Source: an uncultured Faecalibacterium sp. | GTDB taxonomy: Bacteria; Bacillota; Clostridia; Oscillospirales; Ruminococcaceae | DNA: 9,072 bases | NCBI GenBank assembly: GCA_934553285.1 | Contig: CAKTFD010000091.1 | Location: 1-9,072 of the forward strand | Direction: 5' to 3' | Part shown: positions 1 through 6,982 of the stretch, in pieces | Position numbering within the stretch: position 1 is the first letter of the stretch | How the letters are laid out: every line of letters starts with the position of its first letter | Position numbers and translations under genes: made by a program | Notes under the pieces: model-generated | Databases searched by the model: none | Seen by the model: the letters and a program-made list of their open reading frames with translations, nothing else | What the model was told of the DNA's origin: nothing

Positions 1-15
1 TAGGAGGATATAGCG

Positions 16-1185
16 ATGGATTTTACTCTGTCCAAGCAGCAGCAGATGGTGCAGAAAATGTACCGCGAGTTTGCTGAAAACGAAGTCAAGCCCCTGGCTA
101 AGAAGGTTGATGCAGAGGAATACTTCCCCAAGGAGACCGTCGAGAAGATGGGCAAGCTGGGCATGATGGGCATCTATTTCCCGACTGAGGTCGGCGGTGC
201 AGGCGGCGATGTGCTGTCCTACGTCATGGCCGTGGAGGAGCTGAGCAAGGTTTGCGGCACCACCGGTGTCATCGTTTCTGCGCATACCAGCCTGTGTGCT
301 GCTCCTATCTACGAGAATGGTACCCCTGAGCAGAAGGCAAAGTACCTGCCCAAGCTCTGCAGCGGCGAGTGGCTGGGTGCCTTTGGCCTGACCGAGCCGG
401 GCGCCGGCACCGACGCACAGGGCCAGCAGACTATTGCCAAGGAAGAGGATGACTGCTGGGTGCTGAATGGCTCCAAGATCTTCATCACCAATGCAGGCTT
501 TGCCGATGTGTTCATCGTCATCGCTGTTACCGATACCGTGCTGGATAAGCGCGGCCGTCCCACCAAGCTGTGCTCCGCCTTTATCGTGGAGCGCACCGAC
601 CCCGGCTTCTCCGTTGGTAAGGCCGAGGATAAGATGGGCATCCGTGGTTCTTCTACCTGCGAGCTGATCTTTGAGGACTGCCGCATCCCGAAGGATCGTA
701 TGCTGGGCGTGCGCGGCAAGGGCTTCCAGCTGGCTATGGCTACCCTGGATGGCGGCCGTATCGGCATCGCTTCCCAGGCTCTGGGCATTGCCGAGGGCGC
801 TCTGGATGAGACCATTGCCTACGTCAAGGAGCGCAAGCAGTTCGGCCGTGCCATCGCTGCTTTCCAGAACACCCAGTTTGAGCTGGCTGAGATGAAGGCC
901 CGCGTGGATGCTGCAAAGTATCTGGTCTACGCTGCCGCTCTGAAGAAGCAGCAGGCTATGGATGGCGCAAAGGTCCGTTACAGCGTGGAAGCTGCCGAGG
1001 CCAAGCTGGTTGCAGCACGCACCGCAAGCGATGTGACCCGCCGCTGCCTGCAGCTGTTTGGTGGTTACGGCTACACCCGTGATTACCCCATCGAGCGCAT
1101 GATGCGTGATGCCAAGATCACTGAGATCTACGAGGGCACCAGCGAAGTGCAGATGATGGTCATTTCCGGCGCGCTGCTGAAGTAA
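16..1185 (+). CDS. bcd: Acyl-CoA dehydrogenase, probably butyryl-CoA dehydrogenase (short-chain)
   Basis: A 389-residue protein, the usual length for a short-chain acyl-CoA dehydrogenase. It is an FAD enzyme that interconverts crotonyl-CoA and butyryl-CoA. The first family signature, GAFGLTEPGAGTD, is at residues 121-133. The second lies near the C-terminus and contains FGGYGYTRDYPIERMMRDAK followed by ITEIYEGTSE. E373 in IYEGTSE matches the catalytic base of the family. The start is supported by AGGAGG at 2-7, eight bases before ATG. etfB follows after 17 bp and etfA after that, the standard Bcd-EtfBA arrangement of butyrate-forming Clostridia, where the complex uses NADH to reduce crotonyl-CoA and ferredoxin together. 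Bifurcation here is inferred from family and context. Any upstream genes such as thl, crt or hbd, and the promoter, lie outside the window. All Arg codons are CGC or CGT, suggesting high expression. Another short-chain acyl-CoA specificity cannot be excluded. Confidence 0.93.
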   Translation: MDFTLSKQQQMVQKMYREFAENEVKPLAKKVDAEEYFPKETVEKMGKLGMMGIYFPTEVGGAGGDVLSYVMAVEELSKVCGTTGVIVSAHTSLCAAPIYENGTPEQKAKYLPKLCSGEWLGAFGLTEPGAGTDAQGQQTIAKEEDDCWVLNGSKIFITNAGFADVFIVIAVTDTVLDKRGRPTKLCSAFIVERTDPGFSVGKAEDKMGIRGSSTCELIFEDCRIPKDRMLGVRGKGFQLAMATLDGGRIGIASQALGIAEGALDETIAYVKERKQFGRAIAAFQNTQFELAEMKARVDAAKYLVYAAALKKQQAMDGAKVRYSVEAAEAKLVAARTASDVTRRCLQLFGGYGYTRDYPIERMMRDAKITEIYEGTSEVQMMVISGALLK

Positions 1186-1202
1186 GGGAGGCAAGAGTTA
1201 CA

Positions 1203-1997
1203 ATGAAAGCAATTGTTTGTGTAAAGCAGGTTCCTGATACCTCCGGCAAGGTAGCCGTCAAGCCCGATGGAACCCTGGATCGTGCATCCATGGCTACCAT
1301 CACCAACCCCGATGACCTGAACGCTCTGGAGGCTGCTCTGAAGCTCAAGGATGCCACCGGCTGCGAAGTCGTGGTCGTCACCATGGGCCCCCCGCCGGCC
1401 GAAGGCATGCTGCGTGAGCTGCTGGCCCGCGGCGCTGACAAGGCTGTTCTGGTTTCCGGCCGTGAGTTCGGCGGTTCCGATACCTTTGCAACCAGCCAGA
1501 TCCTGGCTGCTGCCGTCAATAAGATCGGCGTTGGCCCCGAGGACGTTGTGTTCTGCGGCCGTCAGGCAATCGATGGTGATACCGCACAGGTCGGCCCCCA
1601 GATCGCTGAAAAGCTGCATCTGCCTCAGGTCACCTATGTGGCTGACATCCAGAAGGATGGCAACACCCTGACCGTGAAGCGTATGCTGGAAGACGGCTAC
1701 ATGATGGTCAAGGTGCAGACTCCCTGCCTGCTGACCTGCATCAAGGAGCTGAACCAGCCCCGTTACATGAGCGTGAACGGCATCTTCACCTGCTACGACA
1801 AGCCGATGGAAGTGTTCGATTACAACGCACTGAAGGACGATCCGCTGATCGAGGTCGATACCATTGGTCTGAAGGGTTCTCCGACGAACGTCTTTAAGTC
1901 CTTCACTCCTCCGCAGAAGGGCGCAGGCACCATGCTCAAGGGCGACGATACTGCCGCACAGCTGGCTGGTATCCTGGCCAAGAAGCACCTGATCTGA
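1203..1997 (+). CDS. etfB: Electron transfer flavoprotein, beta subunit
   Basis: A 264-residue EtfB, normal family length. The N-terminus MKAIVCVKQVPDT is the classic EtfB opening. NPDDLNALEAAL is at residues 35-46 and GRQAIDGDTAQVGPQIAE at 119-136. The DGDTAQVGP segment lies in the nucleotide-binding loop, which in bifurcating Etf proteins of anaerobes holds a second FAD (beta-FAD) rather than AMP. EtfB pairs with EtfA from the next gene to pass electrons to or from Bcd. A GGGAGG ribosome binding site at 1186-1191 lies 11 bases before ATG. The gene ends in tandem stops, TGATGA at 1995-2000, and the second stop abuts the etfA ribosome binding site. The antisense frame is open throughout, a codon-bias effect and not a gene. 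Confidence 0.95.
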   Translation: MKAIVCVKQVPDTSGKVAVKPDGTLDRASMATITNPDDLNALEAALKLKDATGCEVVVVTMGPPPAEGMLRELLARGADKAVLVSGREFGGSDTFATSQILAAAVNKIGVGPEDVVFCGRQAIDGDTAQVGPQIAEKLHLPQVTYVADIQKDGNTLTVKRMLEDGYMMVKVQTPCLLTCIKELNQPRYMSVNGIFTCYDKPMEVFDYNALKDDPLIEVDTIGLKGSPTNVFKSFTPPQKGAGTMLKGDDTAAQLAGILAKKHLI

Positions 1998-2018
1998 TGA
2001 AAGGAGCATAGGATTACA

Positions 2019-3113
2019 ATGGCTGATTTTAACGAATACAAGGGCGTCTGGGTCTTTTGCGAGCAGCGCCAGGGCGCACTGATGTCCACCGATTTTGAGC
2101 TGGTGAGCGAGGCTCGCAAGCTGGCTGATGAACTGGGCTGCGAGGTTACCGGCCTGCTGCTGGGCGACAACGTGGAAGGCATTGCCAAGGAGCTGGGCGG
2201 CTACGGTGCCGATAAGGTCCTGGTCTGCGACAGCCCCCTGCTGAAGGACTACACCACCGATGCTTACGCAAAGGTCGTGTGCGATATGGTCGATGAGTAC
2301 AAGCCTGAGGTGCTGCTGATCGGCGCTACCAACATCGGCCGCGACCTCGGCCCCCGCTGCGCAGCCCGCCTGCACACCGGCCTGACCGCTGATGCTACCC
2401 ACCTGGATATCGACACCGCAAAGTATGTCGAGTTCCTGAAGGAAAGCTCCACCATCGACCTGTCCAAGCAGAAGTTCGATTACGAGGATCGTAACCTCAA
2501 GATGACCCGTCCCGCATTTGGCGGCCATCTGATGGCTACCATCATCTGCCCCCGCTTCCGTCCGCAGATGTCCACCGTGCGTCCCGGCGTTATGAAGAAG
2601 GCTCCCTTCGATCAGGCCAAGGCAGATGCCTGCCAGATCGTAAAGCCCGCATTCAGCCTGAGCGCTGAGGATATCAAGACTGAGGTGCTGAGCGTAGAGA
2701 AGGCCGCTGAGAAGCTGGTCGATCTGATCGGTGCAGATGTCATCGTTTCTGTGGGCCGCGGCATCAGCAAGGATGTCAACAAGGGCATCGAGCTGGCTGA
2801 GCAGCTGGCTGCCGCACTGGGCGGCGGCGTTGTGGGCGCTTCCCGTGCTGTTACCGATGCAGGCTGGATGTCTGCTGACCATCAGGTCGGCCAGACCGGC
2901 AAGACCGTGCACCCCAAGATCTATGTGGCTCTGGGCATTTCCGGTGCCATCCAGCACACCGCTGGTATGCAGGATTCTGAGTGCATCATCGCTGTCAACA
3001 AGAACGAGGGTGCTCCCATCTTCGGTGTTGCTGACTACGGCATCGTGGGCGATCTGTTCAAGGTCGTGCCCGAACTCATCAAGCAGATCGAGGCAGCAAA
3101 GGCTGCACAGTAA
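2019..3113 (+). CDS. etfA: Electron transfer flavoprotein, alpha subunit
   Basis: A 364-residue EtfA, somewhat longer than the roughly 320-340 residues usual for the family. The N-terminal Rossmann-like domain (about 8-170) includes LIGATNIGRDLGPRCAARL near 100-118 and MTRPAFGGHLMATI near 162-175. The C-terminal FAD domain (about 225-350) has SRAVTDAGW at 275-283, GQTGKTV at 291-297 and GISGAIQHTAGM at 306-317, the EtfA signature that grips FAD. The extra length is mainly a charged insert at about 132-160, between THLDID and the MTRPAFGG segment. There is no N-terminal ferredoxin domain, although some clostridial EtfA proteins carry one. AAGGAG at 2001-2006 precedes ATG by 12 bases, and only 21 bp separate the gene from etfB. 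It is the last gene of the unit; a strong terminator follows 43 bp after the stop. Confidence 0.95.
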   Translation: MADFNEYKGVWVFCEQRQGALMSTDFELVSEARKLADELGCEVTGLLLGDNVEGIAKELGGYGADKVLVCDSPLLKDYTTDAYAKVVCDMVDEYKPEVLLIGATNIGRDLGPRCAARLHTGLTADATHLDIDTAKYVEFLKESSTIDLSKQKFDYEDRNLKMTRPAFGGHLMATIICPRFRPQMSTVRPGVMKKAPFDQAKADACQIVKPAFSLSAEDIKTEVLSVEKAAEKLVDLIGADVIVSVGRGISKDVNKGIELAEQLAAALGGGVVGASRAVTDAGWMSADHQVGQTGKTVHPKIYVALGISGAIQHTAGMQDSECIIAVNKNEGAPIFGVADYGIVGDLFKVVPELIKQIEAAKAAQ

Positions 3114-3155
3114 GCACCTGCTTGCAATCATCCCAATAGCATTGCCTGAATTGTG

Positions 3156-3189
3156 GGAGGGCGGTTCTTCGGAGCCGCTCTCCTTTTTT
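3156..3189 (+). terminator. Rho-independent terminator of bcd-etfBA
   Basis: Stem 3156-3167 pairs with 3172-3183 over 12 continuous base pairs, two of them G-U. The loop is TTCG closed by C-G, the very stable UUCG tetraloop. Six T follow at 3184-3189. It lies 43 bp after the etfA stop and separates the butyrate module from yigZ. Confidence 0.92.
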
Positions 3190-3214
3190 GCGTTTCCGTG
3201 CCGCGCTGCCAGGC

Positions 3215-3243
3215 TTTTTATTTGTCCCGGTTTGTGTTATACT
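3215..3243 (+). promoter_or_regulatory. Candidate extended -10 promoter for yigZ
   Basis: TATACT at 3238-3243 is preceded by TG at 3235-3236 with one base between, an extended -10 element. The -35 position 17 bp upstream (3215-3220, TTTTTA) is poor. TTGTCC at 3222-3227 is only 10 bp away and cannot serve. It lies after the etfA terminator, as expected for a new unit. Transcription would begin near 3250, giving a leader of about 118 nt. Confidence 0.6.
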
Positions 3244-3288
3244 TGATTTGAATTATCGCAATTTTCAAAAATAGTGCCAATCAAAACA

Positions 3289-3350
3289 GCATATTTGCGA
3301 TATGCAGTTTGCGGATGTTGCTTGTGCATTAAAAACGCAAACTGCTATAT
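3289..3350 (+). repeat. Overlapping inverted repeats in the yigZ leader (competing hairpins)
   Basis: GCATAT at 3289-3294 and ATATGC at 3300-3305 form a small hairpin with a 5-nt loop. GCAGTTTGCG at 3304-3313 and CGCAAACTGC at 3336-3345 form a perfect 10-bp inverted repeat with a 22-nt spacer. The latter extends by ATAT (3300-3303) with ATAT (3347-3350) if T3346 is bulged, giving 14 bp. The two hairpins share 3300-3305, so they exclude each other. The larger stem ends 4 nt before the AGGAGG of yigZ. No T-run follows, so it is not an intrinsic terminator. Confidence 0.65.
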
Positions 3351-3367
3351 TTTCAGGAGGAACCAAC

Positions 3368-3988
3368 GTGGAGGATTACCGCACCATCCGGGGCACAGCC
3401 ACCGGCGAATATGAAGAAAAAAAGAGCCGTTTCATCGCACAGCTCTCCTTTGCCGACAGCGAGGAAGCCGCTGTGGCATTTCTGGAGCAGGTGCGCGCAG
3501 CAAACCGCACGGCACGGCATAATGTATATGCCTACCGCCTGCGGCAGGGCAACCGGGAGCGTTACTCGGACGATGGGGAACCGGCCAAGACCGCAGGCAC
3601 CCCGGCGCTGGAGGTGCTGCAGCACAGCGGCCTGACCGACCTTATTGTGGTGGTCACCCGGTATTTTGGCGGAGTGCTGCTGGGTACCGGAGGGCTGGTG
3701 CGCGCCTACACCACAGCCACTGCCCGGGCGCTGGAAAATGCCCAGGTCGTCACGGTGCGCAGCGTAGTGGAACTGCAGGTAACGGTGGATTATGCCCTTT
3801 ATGAGCGGGCTTCGCTGCTCATCGATGCCGCCGGCGCAAAGCAGGCGGCACCGGAGTTTGCAGATCGGGTAAGCCTGCGCTGGCAGATGCCGGAGCATAC
3901 CGAAGCCCCGCTGCTGGAACAGCTGCGGGAGCTGACCCGCGGCAGCGCGCAGGTAACGGTGTCCGAGCCGTTCTACGCACCGTTCTGA
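3368..3988 (+). CDS. yigZ: YigZ/IMPACT (UPF0029) family protein
   Basis: From GTG 3368 the protein has 206 residues, typical for bacterial YigZ. I chose this start because AGGAGG at 3355-3360 lies seven bases before it and the family begins with a short segment like MEDYRTIRG. An in-frame ATG at 3302 has no ribosome binding site and sits inside a hairpin. The N-terminal UPF0029/IMPACT domain (about 15-122) shows KKSRFIA at 18-24, ARHNVYAYRL at 49-58, YSDDGEPAKTAGTPALEVL at 66-84 and the signature VVVTRYFGGVLLGTGGLVRA at 94-113. A C-terminal DUF1949-like domain (about 135-200) follows. Eukaryotic IMPACT modulates the GCN2 kinase; the bacterial role is not settled, with ribosome or nucleic-acid binding proposed from structure. 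The gene appears to be a single-gene unit with its own promoter, though readthrough into dgt is possible because no convincing terminator follows. Confidence 0.9.
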   Translation: MEDYRTIRGTATGEYEEKKSRFIAQLSFADSEEAAVAFLEQVRAANRTARHNVYAYRLRQGNRERYSDDGEPAKTAGTPALEVLQHSGLTDLIVVVTRYFGGVLLGTGGLVRAYTTATARALENAQVVTVRSVVELQVTVDYALYERASLLIDAAGAKQAAPEFADRVSLRWQMPEHTEAPLLEQLRELTRGSAQVTVSEPFYAPF

Positions 3989-4048
3989 TAAAAAACAAAG
4001 TCTTTTTTGCAAACCGACACGGAACTTCCCCCTTCGACAGCATCGATG

Positions 4049-4076
4049 TGCTACAATTGCCGCAGCGCAGCAATTG
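4049..4076 (+). promoter_or_regulatory. Candidate promoter with overlapping inverted repeat upstream of dgt
   Basis: TACAAT at 4052-4057 is preceded by TG at 4049-4050 with one base between, an extended -10. I see no good -35. A perfect 7-bp inverted repeat, CAATTGC at 4054-4060 and GCAATTG at 4070-4076 with a 9-bp spacer, overlaps the -10 and the expected start point near 4064. That is a usual place for a repressor operator. The overlapping RNA could also fold, through GCGCAGC (4065-4071) with GCTGCGC (4083-4089). Start to ATG would be about 70 nt. Confidence 0.5.
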
Positions 4077-4134
4077 GGATCGGCTGCGCACAGAGGGGAG
4101 GGGATGGGAACCAGAAAACAGAAGGAGGATCCGT

Positions 4135-5133
4135 ATGGATGTGCGCCGGAGAACCGAAGAGATCGAACACCTGACCCTGGCCCCCTGGGCAACTTTCAGC
4201 GATGCAAGCCGGGGACGCGCTGTGCCGGAACCGCAGGATCCGCTGCGCCCGGTATTCCAGCGGGACCGCGACCGGGTGCTGCACTGCAAGGCGTTCCGGC
4301 GGCTCAAGCAGAAGACCCAGGTGTTCCTTTCGCCGGAGGGCGACCTGTACCGCACCCGGCTGACCCATACGCTGGAGGTCTCCCAGATCGCCCGCACGAT
4401 CGCCCGTGGCCTGCGCCTGAACGAGGATCTGACCGAGGCTATCAGCCTTGCGCATGATCTGGGGCATACGCCCTTTGGCCACGCCGGGGAAAAAGCCCTG
4501 AACGACCTCTGCCCGGGCGGTTTCCGCCACTATATGCAGAGCCTGCGTGTGGTGGACCGGCTGGAAAAGGACGGCCAGGGCCTCAATCTCACCTGGGAGG
4601 TGCGCAACGGCATCGTCACCCATACCAAAGGTACCTGGGCGGCCACACCGGAGGGGCGCATCGTGCGCATGGCGGATCAGATCGCCTTTGTCAACCATGA
4701 TATCGAGGATGCAGTGCGCGCCGGTGTGCTGGATCCGGCCACCCTGCCCAGGGATTGCACAGCTGTGCTGGGCCAGACCAAATCCGCCCGCATTACCACC
4801 ATGATCAACAGTATCCTGACCCACAGCACCGAGGATGTGCGGATGGGCGAGGAGGAGTACGAGGCGTTTCTGGCCCTGCGGGACTTCATGTACACCACCG
4901 TGTATGTGGATAAGACCGCCAAGCACGAGGAGCAGAAGGTGGATAAGGTCATCGGGGAGCTGTACGAGCACTACCTGACCCATATCGACCGGATGTCCAA
5001 CTTCTATGTGCAGCTGGCCTATCAGGAGGGGCGGGAGCGCGCCGTGACCGATTATATCAGCGGCATGAGCGATGAGTTTGCCATCCGCACCTTTGAGCAA
5101 CTGTTCGTGCCCCAGAAATGGCATGTCCTCTAA
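4135..5133 (+). CDS. dgt: dGTPase-like deoxynucleoside triphosphate triphosphohydrolase (HD domain)
   Basis: From ATG 4135 the protein has 332 residues, the usual size of the shorter dGTPase-like type found in Clostridia. AGGAGG at 4123-4128 lies six bases before this ATG. A longer frame from ATG 4048 would run through the proposed promoter and adds 29 atypical residues. The segment RDRDRVLHCKAFRRLKQKTQ begins at residue 43. The HD metal site is H78 (TRLTHTLEV), H107-D108 (LAHDLGHTPFGHAGE) and D181 (MADQIAFVNHDIED), with H111, H116 and E119 nearby as likely catalytic residues. The family splits dNTPs into deoxynucleoside and triphosphate, often dGTP; exact substrate choice cannot be read here. 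dnaG follows after 25 bp with no terminator, so this is probably the first gene of a dgt-dnaG-rpoD operon that places nucleotide-pool control beside replication priming. Confidence 0.9.
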   Translation: MDVRRRTEEIEHLTLAPWATFSDASRGRAVPEPQDPLRPVFQRDRDRVLHCKAFRRLKQKTQVFLSPEGDLYRTRLTHTLEVSQIARTIARGLRLNEDLTEAISLAHDLGHTPFGHAGEKALNDLCPGGFRHYMQSLRVVDRLEKDGQGLNLTWEVRNGIVTHTKGTWAATPEGRIVRMADQIAFVNHDIEDAVRAGVLDPATLPRDCTAVLGQTKSARITTMINSILTHSTEDVRMGEEEYEAFLALRDFMYTTVYVDKTAKHEEQKVDKVIGELYEHYLTHIDRMSNFYVQLAYQEGRERAVTDYISGMSDEFAIRTFEQLFVPQKWHVL

Positions 5134-5158
5134 TCTACGAAAGGTCGTTTAAAGATCC

Positions 5159-6934
5159 ATGATCCCACACGAATACATCGAGGAGCTGACCCGCCGCACG
5201 GATATCGTGGAGCTGGTGGGCAGTTATGTACAGCTCAAGCGCAAGGGGCGGCTGTACAGCGGCCTGTGCCCCTTCCACAGCGAAAAAACACCCTCTTTTT
5301 ACGTTTATCCGGATACGCAGAGCTTTTACTGCTTCGGCTGCCAGGCAGCCGGGGACGCCATCAGCTTTGTCAAAAAGATCAATAATATCAGCAGCGGCGA
5401 GGCCATCAAGATGCTGGCCTCCCGTGCCGGTATGCCCGAGCCGCAGGAGGACGATAAGACCGGGCGGCTGCGCAGCCGGGTGCTTTCCATGAACAAGGAA
5501 GCTGCCCGCTTCTTCCACGCCTGCCTGAACTCTACCGTGGAGGAGGCCCGGCAGGCCCGGGCCTACTGGCGGCGGCGCGGCCTGGACGATAAGACCATCG
5601 TCCGGTTCGGGCTGGGTTATGCCCCCAACGATGGCCAGGCGCTGTACCAGTACCTGCGGGACAAGGGTTACAACCAGCAGGAGCTGGATGCCAGCGGCCT
5701 GTTCAAGCGCAGCCAGTCCGGGCGCATCTACTGCCTGTTCTGGAAGCGGGTCATCACCCCCATCTTCGACCTGCGCGGTAATATCATAGCCTTTGGCGGC
5801 CGTGTGCTGGATGATTCCAAGCCCAAGTACGTCAACAGCCCCGAAACACTGGTCTACCATAAATCGGAAACGGTGTTTGCCATGCAGATCGCCAAGCGCA
5901 GTGCCTCCCGGCGGTTCGTGCTGTGCGAGGGCTACATGGATGTTATCAGTATGCAGCAGGCCGGCATTGATACCGCTGTCTGTGCCTGCGGTACCGCGCT
6001 GACCCCGGGGCAGGTGCGCATCATCAGCGAGTATGCCGATGAGGTCATCCTGAGTTACGACTCGGACGAAGCAGGACAAAAAGCGACCCTGCGCTCGCTG
6101 GAGCTGTTCCGCAACAGCCCGGTAAAGGTGGGCGTGCTGCAGATCCCCGGTGCCAAGGATCCGGATGAATACATCAAAAAGTATGGTGCCGAGCGGTTCC
6201 AGACACTGCTGGATGGGGTGGGCAATGCGCTGGATTTCCGGCTCAAGCGCCTGCGCGACCAGTACGACCTTTCCCAGGATGCCCAGCGGCTGCAGTATGT
6301 CAAGGAAGCTGTTGATATGTTGGCAGAGCGCTCCAACCCTACCGAGCAGGAAGTGTATGCCGGGCGGCTGGCAGAGGAGACCAACATCTCCAAAACCGCC
6401 ATCCTGGCGCAGCTGGGTACGGCGGCAAAGCGGGCAGACGGCAAGTACCGCCGCGAGAGGAACAAGGCGGTGCTGCGTTCCGGCGAGATGGACCAGATCA
6501 AGGTGCCCTACAGCGCGGGCGGCAGCCAGGCGCTGGGCATTGCCAGTGCGCAGCAGCGGCTGCTGGCGGCCATCCTGCGGGAGCCGCGCTATCTGGAACT
6601 TGCAAAAGCGCAGCTGTCGGCGGAGCAGTTCATCCAGCCGCAGCAGAAGGAACTGTACGAAGCGATGCTCAGCTGCAGCCGGGAAGGGGTGGAACTCAGC
6701 CTGACTGCACTGCGGGCATTTGTAAGCGAAGAAGCATTGAATGAACTGAGCCGGCTTGCGGCACAATACAGCGATGTAAACTGTACCCCGGACGATATCC
6801 GCCTGTACCTGGACAGGATCGCCCGCGGGATGCCGGTGGCAAGCAAAGCTGCTGCAATGTCCGGCGATGAGATCACACAATATCTCCAGTCGATGCGCGA
6901 AAAAAAGCAGGGGGCACTGCCCGAACAAGACTGA
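5159..6934 (+). CDS. dnaG: DNA primase
   Basis: A 591-residue primase of normal length. The CHC2 zinc finger has ligands C37, H40, C58 and C61 (CPFHSEKTPSF ... FYCFGC). The catalytic core (about 120-430) includes the TOPRIM fold with E257 in EGYMD, D261, and D301 and D303 in YDSDEAG, the acidic metal-binding residues; GCQAAGDAISFVKKI follows the finger. The C-terminal region (about 450-590) begins near QQRLLAAILREP and is the helicase-binding domain. The enzyme lays RNA primers at the replication fork. The opening MIPHEYIEELTRRTDIVELV matches the family start. The ribosome binding site is poor: GAAAGG at 5139-5144 is 14 bases from ATG, too far for a good site. This suggests low translation or coupling to dgt, as fits a protein needed in few copies. 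rpoD follows after 48 bp. Confidence 0.97.
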   Translation: MIPHEYIEELTRRTDIVELVGSYVQLKRKGRLYSGLCPFHSEKTPSFYVYPDTQSFYCFGCQAAGDAISFVKKINNISSGEAIKMLASRAGMPEPQEDDKTGRLRSRVLSMNKEAARFFHACLNSTVEEARQARAYWRRRGLDDKTIVRFGLGYAPNDGQALYQYLRDKGYNQQELDASGLFKRSQSGRIYCLFWKRVITPIFDLRGNIIAFGGRVLDDSKPKYVNSPETLVYHKSETVFAMQIAKRSASRRFVLCEGYMDVISMQQAGIDTAVCACGTALTPGQVRIISEYADEVILSYDSDEAGQKATLRSLELFRNSPVKVGVLQIPGAKDPDEYIKKYGAERFQTLLDGVGNALDFRLKRLRDQYDLSQDAQRLQYVKEAVDMLAERSNPTEQEVYAGRLAEETNISKTAILAQLGTAAKRADGKYRRERNKAVLRSGEMDQIKVPYSAGGSQALGIASAQQRLLAAILREPRYLELAKAQLSAEQFIQPQQKELYEAMLSCSREGVELSLTALRAFVSEEALNELSRLAAQYSDVNCTPDDIRLYLDRIARGMPVASKAAAMSGDEITQYLQSMREKKQGALPEQD

Positions 6935-6940
6935 TCCCTG

Positions 6941-6970
6941 TTTTCCCTCCGGCTGGATCTGGAGAGAAAA
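6941..6970 (+). repeat. Intercistronic hairpin between dnaG and rpoD
   Basis: TTTTCCCTCC at 6941-6950 faces GGAGAGAAAA at 6961-6970 across a 10-nt loop. Nine of the ten positions pair, with one C-A mismatch. The 3' arm runs into the rpoD ribosome binding site (AAGGAG, 6969-6974). It may tune rpoD translation or mark an RNA-processing site. The stem is AU-rich at its base, so stability is uncertain. Confidence 0.5.
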
Positions 6971-6982
6971 GGAGCAGGAATC

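Noticed and set aside
1128..3131. 667-codon open frame on the - strand across etfB and etfA
   Set aside because: It is codon-aligned with the sense genes and stays open only because TTA, CTA and TCA are not used. Its predicted protein is low-complexity and resembles no family; the sense frames carry clear Etf motifs.
3302..3367. Upstream in-frame ATG for yigZ adding 22 residues
   Set aside because: No ribosome binding site, lies inside an inverted repeat, and the added residues are not typical of the family. GTG 3368 has AGGAGG at ideal spacing.
3990..4010. A-run and T-run after the yigZ stop as a terminator
   Set aside because: Only A-T pairs could form and there is no GC stem; too weak to call.
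4048..4134. Upstream in-frame ATG for dgt adding 29 residues
   Set aside because: It overlaps the proposed -10 element and has no ribosome binding site; ATG 4135 has AGGAGG at six bases.
4051..5124. 357-codon - strand frame opposite dgt
   Set aside because: Codon-aligned shadow; no recognisable motif and the sense HD motif is intact.
6756..6782. TTGCGG-15-TAAACT near the dnaG 3' end as an internal rpoD promoter
   Set aside because: The spacing is 15 bp and the boxes are poor. E. coli has an internal promoter in this general place, but the sequence support here is too weak.
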